Shown piece after piece: positions 18,804 to 27,150 of a stretch of 64,000 bases of DNA; positions within the stretch are counted from its first letter, which is position 1, and every line of letters starts with the position of its first letter. This DNA is from Rhodococcus triatomae BKS 15-14. GTDB lineage: Bacteria > Actinomycetota > Actinomycetes > Mycobacteriales > Mycobacteriaceae. The notes under the pieces were generated by a model. It did not search any database. It saw only the letters and a list, made by a program, of their open reading frames with translations, and was not told where the DNA came from. Location of the stretch: the NCBI GenBank assembly GCA_000341795.1, contig AODO01000054.1, forward strand, positions 124,001 through 188,000, in the 5' to 3' direction. Both the position numbers and the translations under genes were made by a program.

Positions 18804-20850
18804 GACCGACCCCGAGCAGTTCGGCCGTCGGCGAGGAGTTGTCACGGCGGGCGATCCACTCGGTGATCACGGCGACCGCCTTCTCCACGGGGACGCCGTT
18901 GACCTGGGTCCCGTCGCGGAACCGGAAGGAGACCGCCCCGGCCTCCACGTCCCGCTCGCCCGCGAGCAGCATGAACGGCACCTTCTGCGTGGTGTGGGTG
19001 CGGATCTTCTTCTGCATCCGGTCGTCGCTCACGTCGACCTCGGCCCGCACACCGGCCTTCTTCAGTCGCTCGTTCACGTCCCACAGATGGTCCTCGAACG
19101 CCTCGGCGACGGGGATGCCGACGACCTGGACCGGGGCCAGCCACGCCGGGAACGCGCCGGCGTAGTGCTCGGTGAGCACACCGAAGAACCGCTCGATCGA
19201 CCCGAACAGGGCGCGGTGGATCATCACCGGGCGGTGCTTGGCCCCGTCGGTACCGGTGTACTCGAGCTCGAACCGCTCGGGCAGGTTGAAGTCGAGCTGA
19301 ATCGTCGACATCTGCCAGCTACGGCCGAGTGCGTCCTGCACCTGGACGGAGATCTTCGGACCGTAGAACGCCGCACCGCCCGGATCCGGGATCAGGTTCA
19401 GTCCGGACGCCTCACCGACCTCGCGCAGCGTCTCGGTGGCCTCCTCCCAGAGCGCGTCGTCGCCGACGAACTTGTCCGGGTTCTTCGTCGACAACTCGAG
19501 GTAGAAGTCGTCGAGACCGTAGTCCTTGAGCAGACCGAGGACGAACTGCAGCGTCGTGGTCAGCTCCTCGCGCATCTGCTCCTTGGTGCAGTAGATGTGC
19601 GCGTCGTCCTGCGTCATGCCGCGCACGCGGGTCAGGCCGTGCACGACACCGGACTTCTCGTAGCGGTAGACGGAGCCGAACTCGAACAGGCGCAAGGGCA
19701 GTTCCCGGTAGGAGCGCCCCCGCGACCGGAAGATCAGGTTGTGCATCGGGCAGTTCATCGGCTTGAGGTAGTAGTTCTGGCCCGGCTTGCGCACGGTGCC
19801 GTCCTCGTTCAGTTCCTCGTCGATGTGCATCGCCGGGAACATGCCGTCGCGGTACCAGTCCAGGTGGCCGGACACCTCGTACAGGTGCTGCTTGGTGATG
19901 TGCGGCGAGTAGACGAACTCGTAGCCCTCCTCCACGTGCCGCTGGCGGGAGTAGTTCTCCATCTCCTGGCGGATGATGCCGCCCTTCGGATGGAAGACCG
20001 GGAGACCGGAGCCGAGCTCGTCGGGGAAGGAGAACAGGTCCAGCTCGGCGCCCACCTTGCGGTGGTCGCGCCGCTCGGCCTCGGCCAGCAGCTCCATGTG
20101 CTTGTCGAGCGCCTCGGCCGACTCCCACGCGGTGCCGTAGACGCGCTGCAGATCCTCGCGGGACTGGTCACCGCGCCAGTAGGCGGCCGAGCTGCGAGTG
20201 AGCTTGAATGCCGGGATGTACTTGGTGGTCGGGATGTGCGGACCGCGGCACAGGTCCTTCCAGATCAACTCGCCGGTGCGGGGGTTGAGGTTGTCGTAGA
20301 TCGTCAGCTCGCCGCCGCCGACCTCCATCACCTCGGGGTCGTCGATGCCGGACTTGTCGTCGATGAGCTCGAGCTTGAACGGTTCGTTCGCGAGTTCGGT
20401 GCGGGCGTCGTCGATGTCCTCGACGACCCGGCGCGAGAACCGCTGCGCGTCCTTGACGATCTTCTTCATCCGCTTCTCGAGGCGCGCGAGGTCCTCGGGG
20501 GTGAACGGCTCCGCGACCTGGAAGTCGTAGTAGAAGCCGTCCTTGATCGGCGGACCGATGCCGAGCTTGGCGTTCGGGAACTCCTGCTGGACGGCCTGCG
20601 CGAGGACGTGTGCGCACGAGTGCCGGATCACGCTGCGACCGTCCTCGGTGTCGGCGGCGACCGCTTCGACCTCGGAGTCGACGTCGGGGGTCCACGACAG
20701 ATCCTTGAGGGTTCCCTCGGCGTCGCGAACCACGATGATCGCGTCGGGGCCCTTCGCGGACAGGCCCGCATCGCGGACTGCCGCGCCGGCGGTAGTCCCG
20801 GCAGGCACCCGGACGCGGGCGGCTGGGACTACTGATGCAGGCGTGGTCAC
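18796..20850 (-). CDS. thrS: Threonyl-tRNA synthetase
   Basis: Class-II synthetase, 684 residues. A TGS-like N-terminus and a second editing-type domain with [15 protein letters not shown] come first. The catalytic core has [18 protein letters not shown] (motif 1 region), [26 protein letters not shown] (motif 2), the zinc-binding Cys/His in MNCPMHN and later [13 protein letters not shown] (motif 3). The anticodon-binding domain ends the protein. GTG at 20850 has a GAGGAG Shine-Dalgarno 9 bp upstream. No T-box-type leader is apparent in the 137 bp upstream. Confidence 0.97.
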   Translation of the reverse strand: MTTPASVVPAARVRVPAGTTAGAAVRDAGLSAKGPDAIIVVRDAEGTLKDLSWTPDVDSEVEAVAADTEDGRSVIRHSCAHVLAQAVQQEFPNAKLGIGPPIKDGFYYDFQVAEPFTPEDLARLEKRMKKIVKDAQRFSRRVVEDIDDARTELANEPFKLELIDDKSGIDDPEVMEVGGGELTIYDNLNPRTGELIWKDLCRGPHIPTTKYIPAFKLTRSSAAYWRGDQSREDLQRVYGTAWESAEALDKHMELLAEAERRDHRKVGAELDLFSFPDELGSGLPVFHPKGGIIRQEMENYSRQRHVEEGYEFVYSPHITKQHLYEVSGHLDWYRDGMFPAMHIDEELNEDGTVRKPGQNYYLKPMNCPMHNLIFRSRGRSYRELPLRLFEFGSVYRYEKSGVVHGLTRVRGMTQDDAHIYCTKEQMREELTTTLQFVLGLLKDYGLDDFYLELSTKNPDKFVGDDALWEEATETLREVGEASGLNLIPDPGGAAFYGPKISVQVQDALGRSWQMSTIQLDFNLPERFELEYTGTDGAKHRPVMIHRALFGSIERFFGVLTEHYAGAFPAWLAPVQVVGIPVAEAFEDHLWDVNERLKKAGVRAEVDVSDDRMQKKIRTHTTQKVPFMLLAGERDVEAGAVSFRFRDGTQVNGVPVEKAVAVITEWIARRDNSSPTAELLGVGHE

Positions 20851-20987
20851 GGCGTTGTGCTCCTCGTGTGATGGGCCGAACCGGAGGTCGGCGGGTCGAT
20901 GCGCACTCATGCTATCGGGAGCGTCGGCCGATCCGCGGACGCGGACCCGCGTCGCGTGGTCTCGACGGCGGACCCGCGTCCGTGTGG

Positions 20988-21665
20988 TCAGAGTGTCGTG
21001 AGACGCGCGGTGCGGATCTCGGGGCGCTGCCGGGGGCAGCTGACGCACTTGGCTCGTGCCTCGGCGTCCGGGTCGCCCACTGCGGCGACCACCGGGCTCC
21101 GGTAGATCAGGCAACACGACGAGCGCCGCACCACCCGCCTGCGCCCGGGCGGAACTGGGTCGGAGGCGTCGACCTCGCCGATGCCCCGACCGATGTCGAC
21201 GAACCGTGGTGGCGGCAACGGTGGCCCGATGCGCCGCGCCAGATCGGCGGCCAGGGCAGAACCTCCCACGGCCAGGCAGCGGTTGGCGAGCGAGTCGGAC
21301 GCGACCGCCCACAGCGCCAGGGAGGTGGCCCCGCTCGACGCCGCCAGGGGTTCGATGATCGCGGCGAAGGTTCGGTGCAGCGCTGACGCGACCGCGTCCA
21401 CGTCCCGGAGCCGGCCCGGGGACCGGAACTCGGCGAGGCGGCCGTCGGACGCGATCTCGACGGTGGCCGCGTCCAGGTCGACGTCCGGCGCCGATTCGGT
21501 GGCCAGCAGCTCGCCGACGCCGACGGTGACCACCGAACTCGCCGAGTACCACCACAGGGTTGCCGCGACGCGTTCGTCGTCGAGGCGCCAGTGCCGGACG
21601 GTGTCGGAGATCCGCTGCGCGAGCCACGCCGGCTGCGCGAGGACCGCGCCGGGCACCGGGGTCAC
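20988..21665 (-). CDS. FhuF-like (2Fe-2S) protein, putative siderophore ferric reductase
   Basis: 225 residues, GTG start overlapping the upstream gene stop by 4 bp (GTGA). The C-terminus has a Cys-Cys pair in [11 protein letters not shown] and a CVSC motif 21 residues later, the layout of the FhuF [2Fe-2S] domain (CC...CxxC). In E. coli FhuF the gap is about 10 residues, so this version has a longer loop. The N-terminal helical part ([33 protein letters not shown]) fits the FhuF fold. Likely role: cytoplasmic reduction of ferric-siderophore complexes. No siderophore gene adjoins it; the siderophore-binding lipoprotein at 59489 is far away. Confidence 0.8.
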   Translation of the reverse strand: MTPVPGAVLAQPAWLAQRISDTVRHWRLDDERVAATLWWYSASSVVTVGVGELLATESAPDVDLDAATVEIASDGRLAEFRSPGRLRDVDAVASALHRTFAAIIEPLAASSGATSLALWAVASDSLANRCLAVGGSALAADLARRIGPPLPPPRFVDIGRGIGEVDASDPVPPGRRRVVRRSSCCLIYRSPVVAAVGDPDAEARAKCVSCPRQRPEIRTARLTTL

Positions 21666-22072
21666 AGCGGCGATTCGAGCCAGGCGTGCTCGATCCCGAT
21701 CCATCCGCCGACGAGGGAGAACGTCCCGAGGACCCACAGGGTCAGGACCACGATCGCGGCTGTGGCCAGCGCCGCGAGTCCCTTCACGACGATCGACTGC
21801 TGCGCGAACCACTCCATGAACCGGTCGTACTTGCCTTTCGCGAACCGCAGCAACCGGTGCGCCCAGGCGAATTCGGACGCGAGGATGCCGAGCCCGGCGA
21901 AGACGATCAGCCAGCCGGGACCGGGGTACGGGATGGCGATGATGCCGACGGCGAGAACGGCCGTGCCGATGACACCGACCGCGATGCGGTAGCAGAGGTT
22001 CAACACGGGATTGGAGGCGATCCGCCGCCGCGTCCGCATCCACACGTTCTCGTCCCGCGTCTGCTCCGTCAC
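21662..22072 (-). CDS. PGPGW-type small membrane protein (TIGR02611-like)
   Basis: 136 residues, GTG start. The diagnostic segment [22 protein letters not shown] follows a first helix ([19 protein letters not shown]). A second pair of helices surrounds a cytoplasmic basic stretch ([13 protein letters not shown]), and [22 protein letters not shown] ends the protein. Function of the family is not known. It is translationally coupled to the FhuF-like gene, so the two probably act together or at least are co-expressed. Confidence 0.82.
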   Translation of the reverse strand: MTEQTRDENVWMRTRRRIASNPVLNLCYRIAVGVIGTAVLAVGIIAIPYPGPGWLIVFAGLGILASEFAWAHRLLRFAKGKYDRFMEWFAQQSIVVKGLAALATAAIVVLTLWVLGTFSLVGGWIGIEHAWLESPL

Positions 22073-22125
22073 CGGACCCACGGTACCGGCGCAGGCGACC
22101 GCGCTCCCCGGTGACGGAGGTGCGG

Positions 22126-22917
22126 CTACTCGGTGGATTCGACGTTCGCACCGAAGTCGAAGTCGCCTGCGTCCACGCGTTCCCGGATCTCGTCCGAACG
22201 CTGAATCGCCCGGCCCATCTCCTCGGCCATCACGTGTGCCGCGGACTGCCATGCCACCGCCCGTAGTCGCTCGAGCTTCGCATCGAAGTCCTCCCGGGTC
22301 GCGGTCCCCCGGTACAGACGTCCGGATTCGGCGATCCACCGTCCGACGAACAGTTCGCTCATGTCGCGCAGCCGGGCACGTAGTTCGTCGGAGGCCCAGG
22401 CACTCAGTTCCAGGTCGGCCCCGACGGTACGCAACTCGAGCGCCCCGCGTAGCTGGGGAACGCTCGCGCAGTACCAGACCCCGCGTCCGTCGGGGCCAAG
22501 GCGCCGTTCGAGGTACCCGACCGAGACGAGGGATCCGACCTGATCCGGGTAGGCGTCGCCGAGCAGGTCCGCGAGTTCCCCCTCGTCGAGCGTGCGCGCC
22601 GATGTTGCGAGCCATGCGGCTCCTGCGATCTCCGGTCCCAGCAGATCGGCCACATCGCTTGTCGGCTCTCCCGATTCGCCCAGCACCTGACGGATGGTCT
22701 GCAGTCTCAGTCCCCGCGACTGCAGCGCGCCGATCGATCGCAGACGTTCGAGGTGCAGCCGGTCGTACACCGCCTGACCGGACCGGCGGGAAGGGCGTGG
22801 TAGCAGCCCTTCGGACTGGTAGTAGCGAATGGTCCGCGCCGGCACGTCTGCGGCCCGCGCGAGTTCCGAGAGGGAGTAGTCCGACGCTCCGGGACCGTTC
22901 GCTGTCATGTCGGTCAT
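22126..22917 (-). CDS. MerR-family transcriptional regulator
   Basis: 263 residues. The N-terminal winged helix is typical: SLSELARAADVPARTIRYYQ followed by SEGLLP, then the dimer helix with the usual turn at SRGLRLQTIRQVLGE. The remaining about 180 residues form an effector domain without Cys pairs, so a metal sensor is unlikely and a small organic ligand is expected. Two close ATG starts (22917, 22908). It is divergent from the acyl-CoA ligase gene, and the 239-bp gap contains a clear operator candidate (22993-23020). It probably controls that ligase in response to an acyl or aromatic compound. Confidence 0.88.
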   Translation of the reverse strand: MTDMTANGPGASDYSLSELARAADVPARTIRYYQSEGLLPRPSRRSGQAVYDRLHLERLRSIGALQSRGLRLQTIRQVLGESGEPTSDVADLLGPEIAGAAWLATSARTLDEGELADLLGDAYPDQVGSLVSVGYLERRLGPDGRGVWYCASVPQLRGALELRTVGADLELSAWASDELRARLRDMSELFVGRWIAESGRLYRGTATREDFDAKLERLRAVAWQSAAHVMAEEMGRAIQRSDEIRERVDAGDFDFGANVESTE

Positions 22918-22992
22918 GAAAGCACCACAGTGCTGCCAGTGTCACGTGACTCCTGTCATCCAGAACTGTTTGACCGTGCCGAGTGACCTCTA

Positions 22993-23020
22993 TTACTGTC
23001 GAATTACAGTTGTTACTGTC
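22993..23020. promoter_or_regulatory. Putative MerR operator between the regulator and the acyl-CoA ligase
   Basis: A perfect inverted repeat ACTGTCGAATTACAGT occupies 22995-23010. Two copies of TTACTGTC start exactly 20 bp apart (22993 and 23013), i.e. on the same face of the helix. The site is much more AT-rich than its surroundings. It would let two MerR dimers or an extended site cover the ligase promoter. Confidence 0.6.
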
Positions 23021-23156
23021 CATCCGGAATCGGCGCTCCGACCACCCGGGAGCCGACATCGCGAACCCACGTCGTCGGCACACCCGGCGGACACCGATGC
23101 ACCTCTCCCGCAACCGACTTCGCACACGCGCACGTCGAGGCACGAATTGGATTGCA

Positions 23157-24641
23157 ATGAACCTCACTGACAATCTGCGGAACACCGCTCGTCTGCATCC
23201 CGACCGCGTCGCGGTCAAGATGGACGACGCGCAGCTCACCTACGCCCAGTTCGCCGGGCTGGCAGCCAAGGTCGCCGGCTGGCTGCGTGAACTCGGTGTC
23301 GAGCCGGGCGACCGGGTCGCGCTGTCGCTGCCGAACATCCCGCACATGCCCGTCCTCTACTACGGCGTCCTGTCGGCCGGAGGCGTGGTCGTCCCGACGA
23401 ACCCGCTGTACAAGAGCCGGGAGTTCGCCCATGTCCTGCGGGACAGCGGCGCCAAGGCGTTCTTCGGGTGGAGCGCAGTCGACGAGGAGGCCGGCAAGGG
23501 CGCCGCGGAGGCCGGGGTCACCTACGTCTCCGTCGACCCGGCGTCGTTCCTCGCCGAACTCGGTACCTACGAGGCCGTCGAGCCCGTCGACCGCGACGCC
23601 GACGACACCGCGGTGATCCTGTACACCTCCGGCACCACCGGCGCCCCGAAGGGCGCCGAACTGACCCACGCGAACATGGCGCGCAATGCGGAGATCTCCG
23701 CGAGCGACCGCATCGTTGGCCTGTCGGCCGACGACGTCGTCTTCGGCGGCCTGCCACTGTTCCACGTGTTCGGGCAGACAACGATGATGAACGCCGCGGT
23801 GCTCACGGGGGCGACCCTGACCCTGCTCCCCCGCTTCGATCCGGCGAAGGCGCTCGAGGTCATCGCCCGCGACAAGGTCACGCAGATGGGTGGCGTACCG
23901 ACGATGTACGTCGCGCTCTCCCAGTTCCCGAATCGGGGAGACTACGACACCTCCAGCCTGCGGCGGTGCGTGTCCGGCGGCTCCGCCCTCCCGGTCGAGG
24001 TGCTCGGCGCGTTCGAAGCGGCGTACAACGCCCCGATCCTCGAGGGCTACGGGCTCTCCGAGACCTCCCCCGTGGCGGCGTTCAACCACGCCGACCGCGA
24101 GCGCAAGCACGGATCCGTCGGCCAGCCCATCGACGGTGTCGAACTCAAGCTGATCGACGCCGAGTGGAACGAGGTTCCCGAGGGCGAGGACGGCGAGATC
24201 GCGATCAGCGGTCACAACGTGATGAAGGGCTACTTCCGCAACCCGGAGGCCACGGCATCGGCTGTCCGGGACGGCTGGTTCCGCACCGGCGACATCGGTC
24301 GCCGCGACGAGGACGGCTACTACTACATCGTCGACCGCGCGAAGGACATGATCATCCGCGGCGGCTACAACATCTATCCGCGCGAGATCGAAGAGGTGCT
24401 GTACACGCACCCGGCCGTCGGCAGTGTCGCCGTCGTCGGCGTCCCACACGAGACGCACGGCGAAGAGGTCGCCGCCGTCGTCATCCCGAAGCCCGGCCGA
24501 ACACTGACCGAGGACGAGGTTCGCGATTTCGCGAAGGAGCGGGTCGCGGCGTACAAGTACCCGCGCGTCGTGCGGATCGTGTCGGAGCTGCCGCTGGGCC
24601 CCACCGGCAAGATCCTCAAGCGCGCGATCGTCGTCGACTGA
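23157..24641 (+). CDS. Long-chain acyl-CoA ligase/synthetase (AMP-binding enzyme)
   Basis: 494-residue ANL-superfamily enzyme that activates a carboxylic acid to its acyl-AMP and then CoA thioester. Motifs: P-loop YTSGTTGAPKGAELTH, GGLPLFHVFGQ, GYGLSETSP, the hinge-side GWFRTGDIGRRDEDGYY, RAKDMIIRGGYNIYPREIEE and the catalytic lysine in GPTGKILKR. The ATG at 23157 (MNLTDNLRNTA) fits the family N-terminus. Length is that of short fatty-acid or cyclohexane-carboxylate type ligases, not of 600-residue FadD. Divergent from and probably controlled by the MerR gene. The precise substrate is not evident. Confidence 0.92.
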   Translation: MNLTDNLRNTARLHPDRVAVKMDDAQLTYAQFAGLAAKVAGWLRELGVEPGDRVALSLPNIPHMPVLYYGVLSAGGVVVPTNPLYKSREFAHVLRDSGAKAFFGWSAVDEEAGKGAAEAGVTYVSVDPASFLAELGTYEAVEPVDRDADDTAVILYTSGTTGAPKGAELTHANMARNAEISASDRIVGLSADDVVFGGLPLFHVFGQTTMMNAAVLTGATLTLLPRFDPAKALEVIARDKVTQMGGVPTMYVALSQFPNRGDYDTSSLRRCVSGGSALPVEVLGAFEAAYNAPILEGYGLSETSPVAAFNHADRERKHGSVGQPIDGVELKLIDAEWNEVPEGEDGEIAISGHNVMKGYFRNPEATASAVRDGWFRTGDIGRRDEDGYYYIVDRAKDMIIRGGYNIYPREIEEVLYTHPAVGSVAVVGVPHETHGEEVAAVVIPKPGRTLTEDEVRDFAKERVAAYKYPRVVRIVSELPLGPTGKILKRAIVVD

Positions 24642-24657
24642 CCTGCCGACGCCCGCC

Positions 24658-24695
24658 GCGAAGCCCCGGCCACCGTGCGGTGGCCGGTGCTTCGC
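24658..24695 (+). terminator. Terminator hairpin after the acyl-CoA ligase
   Basis: 18-bp stem with one mismatch: GCGAAGCCCCGGCCACCG against CGGTGGCCGGTGCTTCGC, 2-nt loop, 16 bp after the ligase stop. No T-run, typical of GC-rich actinobacteria. Confidence 0.75.
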
Positions 24696-24781
24696 GTCCT
24701 GGGGGCGATCAACCCTGCGCCCGTCGCCCGCGAGGGCGACAATCGGAACGGTGGCGTTGGGCGTGTCGAAGGGAGCGCACG

Positions 24782-25225
24782 ATGATCTTCCGGTCCGAGG
24801 TGGAGCCGCCGGAACCGATGCGCGGGCTGGAGGTGCCTGCCGATGTCGTGGCATCACTGTCGGGCGGGAGGCGGCCACGCGTCACGGTCACCGTCAACGG
24901 ACACACCTGGAGCACGCGTATCGCAATCATGCGGGGCCGCAATCTCATCGGCCTGAGCAAGGCCAATCGGGCGGCAGCGGGCATCGAGACCGGGGAACAC
25001 GTCGAGGTGGACGTGGAGTTGGACACCGAACCCGACACCGTTACCGAACCCGCGGACTTCCAGGCGGCCCTGACCGCGGACGAGTCCGCGGAGTCCGCCT
25101 ACCGCGGGCTGACCGTCAGCCGGCGGCGGCAGCACGTTCGGCACATCGAAGGTGCGAAGAAGCCCGAGACGCGGCGCAGGCGTATCGCCGACACGATCGA
25201 GGAACTGTCGCGCCGGGCCCACTGA
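24782..25225 (+). CDS. DUF1905/YdeI-OmpD-associated-like protein
   Basis: 147 residues. The N-terminal DUF1905 beta-barrel part reads MIFRSEVEPPEPMRGLEVP, VTVTVNGHTWSTRIAIMRG, LIGLSKANRAAAGIETGEHV. The C-terminal YdeI/OmdA-like helical part contains SAYRGLTVSRRRQHVRHIEGAKKPETRRRRI. The biochemical role of this family is unknown. The ATG at 24782 is preceded by GGGAG. It stands after a strong terminator, so it is likely transcribed on its own. Confidence 0.85.
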   Translation: MIFRSEVEPPEPMRGLEVPADVVASLSGGRRPRVTVTVNGHTWSTRIAIMRGRNLIGLSKANRAAAGIETGEHVEVDVELDTEPDTVTEPADFQAALTADESAESAYRGLTVSRRRQHVRHIEGAKKPETRRRRIADTIEELSRRAH

Positions 25226-25270
25226 CACCGCATCACATCGTCCGCTGACGACGTCCGTCGTGGCGCGCGG

Positions 25271-25753
25271 TCAGTACTGCCCGCTCGCCAGTCGGGTGGC
25301 GACGTGCCGCGTGAAGATGCGCACCCGGTCGGCGAGCCACAACAACTGGCGGGTTCCCGGCTCGAGGGGGTCGACGACGGTGGGCGCGCTCGTCGGTTCG
25401 AGGAGGTGCCCGCGTTCGATGGCGTGGACGACCTTGCCGAAGCAGACGTCCTCGGTGTCGGGGCGATCGACCGTGGTGATGCTCATCCCGTTCAGTGTGT
25501 GCACGGTCAGTTGCCGGCGCCACGGCGCCGCGTCGAGGCGAGTGTTCGGGCAGACCCTGTTCAACTCGGCCTCGGCGGCTGCACACAACACGGCGGCCGG
25601 GCAGGTCGCGCAGAACTCGCGCTCGGTCAACCGGTCCAGGCCCGTCGCCAGGAAGGCTCTGGTCTGCTCCGCCAGGTACGTGTCCGCGTCGACGATCGAC
25701 ACGAACTCGGCATGGGGGCCTGCTGGGTCGTACTCGCCCTCGTGCAACGCCAT
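25271..25753 (-). CDS. Unrecognised protein with a CX2CX5C motif
   Basis: 160 residues from ATG at 25753. I do not recognise a family. Five cysteines are present at 48, 51, 57, 68 and 104. The first three form CATCPAAVLC, which copies the CX2CX5C spacing of WhiB iron-sulfur proteins, but the WhiB upstream Cys and the Gly-Trp-rich turn are missing. The rest is mixed polar (MALHEGEYDPAGPHAEF, LEPTSAPTVVDPLEPGTRQLLWLADRVRIF) with no signal peptide or membrane helix. A bound metal or Fe-S cluster is an inference from the spacing. Codon use and length are gene-like. The 165 bp upstream up to the tRNA terminator hold nothing else. Confidence 0.7.
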   Translation of the reverse strand: MALHEGEYDPAGPHAEFVSIVDADTYLAEQTRAFLATGLDRLTEREFCATCPAAVLCAAAEAELNRVCPNTRLDAAPWRRQLTVHTLNGMSITTVDRPDTEDVCFGKVVHAIERGHLLEPTSAPTVVDPLEPGTRQLLWLADRVRIFTRHVATRLASGQY

Positions 25754-25918
25754 ACAAGATTGTCGACGCGCGTTGCGATCAGCGTCAACCGGGTGCAGGG
25801 CGGACCGGGTCGATCGCCTGCGCGTGTCAGCCCTACCACCGGCGCGACGACGACGCGGGGATTCGACAGCACACTGCCGTCGGGGTGGACGAGGTACGGT
25901 CGGCGTCCCCCGGAACGA

Positions 25919-25948
25919 CGAAAGCCCCCTCGTCAGAGGGGGCTTTCG
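25919..25948 (-). terminator. Terminator after tRNA-Val(CAC)
   Basis: Perfect 13-bp stem CGAAAGCCCCCTC / GAGGGGGCTTTCG with a 4-nt loop, 12 bp downstream of the tRNA 3' end on the minus strand. Symmetric enough to act in both directions. Confidence 0.8.
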
Positions 25949-25960
25949 TTTGTCCTGTTG

Positions 25961-26032
25961 TGGTCCCGGCTGGGATCGAACCAGCGACCTTCCGCGTGTG
26001 AAGCGGACGCTCTCCCACTGAGCCACGGGACC
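25961..26032 (-). tRNA. tRNA-Val(CAC)
   Basis: 72-nt cloverleaf on the minus strand. Acceptor stem GGTCCCG/CGGGACC with discriminator A, D-arm GCTCAGTGGGAGAGC, anticodon stem TCCGC/GCGGA with loop TTCACAC (anticodon CAC), T-arm GCTGGTTCGATCCCAGC. CCA is not encoded. A TAGGTT box on the minus strand at 26084-26089 is a possible -10 element. Confidence 0.95.
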
Positions 26033-26281
26033 GTGCACTTTTCCGCCCGGCGCGGGTGGATCACCTGCGGCCGAACGAGGAGAAACCTAGCACGGCGACG
26101 TCCCGTCGGAAAAACCACCAGGTCAAGGCGCGCGCACCACCCGAAGCGTCAGAGCAAGGGGGCCGCCCGCGGGCACGTCCACGCCTCGGCCACTCCGGCA
26201 CCGCCGAATTCTCCTCCGACCCACCCATCCCACCTGCCACATGTGACCACCCGCGACGGTGACCGGTCGATGACCAGGCGA
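26033..26281. other. Intergenic region between divergent tRNA transcripts
   Basis: About 250 bp without a convincing reading frame. It should carry the upstream promoter of tRNA-Val(CAC): TAGGTT with TTTCCG 17 bp further upstream on the minus strand. An A-rich GGAAAAACC tract is at about 26108. Nothing else stands out. Confidence 0.5.
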
Positions 26282-26311
26282 TTTGGCCGCACCTGCACCG
26301 TCGGCTACTGT
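26282..26311 (+). promoter_or_regulatory. Promoter of the first Gly-Cys-Val tRNA unit
   Basis: TTTGGC (26282-26287) and TACTGT (26306-26311) with an 18-bp spacer, about 40 bp upstream of tRNA-Gly. The same arrangement, followed by a shared TCGCAGCACGGAGGC segment, precedes the second unit. Confidence 0.5.
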
Positions 26312-26351
26312 TCATCTCGCAGCACGGAGGCGGCAACACCCCGGGCAGCGT

Positions 26352-26424
26352 GCGGATGTAGCGCAGCTGGTAGCGCATCACCTTGCCAAGGTGAGGGTCG
26401 CGGGTTCGAATCCCGTCATCCGCT
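26352..26424 (+). tRNA. tRNA-Gly(GCC), copy 1
   Basis: 73-nt cloverleaf. Acceptor GCGGATG/CATCCGC with discriminator T, anticodon stem TCACC/GGTGA, loop TTGCCAA (anticodon GCC), T-loop GGTTCGAATCC. Sequence identical to the copy at 26855. Confidence 0.96.
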
Positions 26425-26448
26425 CTAGAGGTTGGAACTCGACCTTGC

Positions 26449-26519
26449 GGTGGAGTGGCCGAGTGGTGAGGCAACGGCCTGCAAAGCCGTGCACACGGGT
26501 TCGATTCCCGTCTCCACCT
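26449..26519 (+). tRNA. tRNA-Cys(GCA), copy 1
   Basis: 71-nt cloverleaf. Acceptor GGTGGAG/CTCCACC with discriminator T, anticodon stem ACGGC/GCCGT, loop CTGCAAA (anticodon GCA). 24 bp after tRNA-Gly. Identical to the copy at 26950. Confidence 0.96.
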
Positions 26520-26552
26520 CTGTTGGGTGCCGACAGGCATCCGCAAGTACCC

Positions 26553-26627
26553 GCGCGATTAGCTCAGCGGGAGAGCGCTTCCCTGACACGGAAGAGGTCA
26601 CTGGTTCAATCCCAGTATCGCGCACCA
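26553..26627 (+). tRNA. tRNA-Val(GAC), copy 1, with encoded CCA
   Basis: 75 nt including an encoded CCA. Acceptor GCGCGAT/ATCGCGC, discriminator A, anticodon stem CTTCC/GGAAG, loop CTGACAC (anticodon GAC). Identical to the copy at 27076. Confidence 0.96.
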
Positions 26628-26633
26628 GCAGAA

Positions 26634-26671
26634 CGCGAAGAGGGTCCCGGACATCCGGGACCCTCTTCGCG
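26634..26671 (+). terminator. Terminator of the first tRNA unit
   Basis: 17-bp perfect stem CGCGAAGAGGGTCCCGG / CCGGGACCCTCTTCGCG, 4-nt loop ACAT, followed by TTTT. A classical intrinsic terminator 7 bp after the encoded CCA. Confidence 0.92.
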
Positions 26672-26782
26672 TTTTCGGCATGTTCGCAGCGCGCATCCTC
26701 GCACCAGGCGCGCCGACGCCGGCAACGCAGCGAGCCCGCACTTCCCTGCGCGCGCGGGCGTAACCGCTGGTCAGCAGTTGAA

Positions 26783-26812
26783 TTGGTATTCGAGGAGTCC
26801 GTCCGCTAATGT
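26783..26812 (+). promoter_or_regulatory. Promoter of the second Gly-Cys-Val tRNA unit
   Basis: TTGGTA (26783-26788) and TAATGT (26807-26812), 18-bp spacer, in a more AT-rich stretch. Followed by TCGCAGCACGGAGGC as in unit one. Confidence 0.55.
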
Positions 26813-26854
26813 TCCTTCTCGCAGCACGGAGGCAGCAACGCCCCCGAGCGGCGT

Positions 26855-26927
26855 GCGGATGTAGCGCAGCTGGTAGCGCATCACCTTGCCAAGGTGAGGG
26901 TCGCGGGTTCGAATCCCGTCATCCGCT
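26855..26927 (+). tRNA. tRNA-Gly(GCC), copy 2
   Basis: 73 nt, identical to the copy at 26352: acceptor GCGGATG/CATCCGC, anticodon loop TTGCCAA. The flanking sequence differs, which shows a real second locus. Confidence 0.96.
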
Positions 26928-26949
26928 CGAGAGGTTGGAGACAACCTGC

Positions 26950-27020
26950 GGTGGAGTGGCCGAGTGGTGAGGCAACGGCCTGCAAAGCCGTGCACACGGG
27001 TTCGATTCCCGTCTCCACCT
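26950..27020 (+). tRNA. tRNA-Cys(GCA), copy 2
   Basis: 71 nt, identical to the copy at 26449: acceptor GGTGGAG/CTCCACC, anticodon loop CTGCAAA. 22 bp after tRNA-Gly copy 2. Confidence 0.96.
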
Positions 27021-27075
27021 CCGTTGGTAACAGCACCACCGAACACAGCCTTCACCAGTAAAATTGCATGATCCT

Positions 27076-27150
27076 GCGCGATTAGCTCAGCGGGAGAGCG
27101 CTTCCCTGACACGGAAGAGGTCACTGGTTCAATCCCAGTATCGCGCACCA
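27076..27150 (+). tRNA. tRNA-Val(GAC), copy 2, with encoded CCA
   Basis: 75 nt including CCA, identical to the copy at 26553: acceptor GCGCGAT/ATCGCGC, anticodon loop CTGACAC. Confidence 0.96.

Noticed and set aside
20851-20987. A T-box or other leader element upstream of thrS
   Set aside because: No T-box bulge or terminator/antiterminator pair is visible. Only short GCGGACCCGCGTC direct repeats and a Shine-Dalgarno sequence are present.
25500-26040. A longer version of the CX2CX5C protein starting upstream near 26038
   Set aside because: The extension would read through the tRNA-Val gene and its terminator in antisense and has no coding character.
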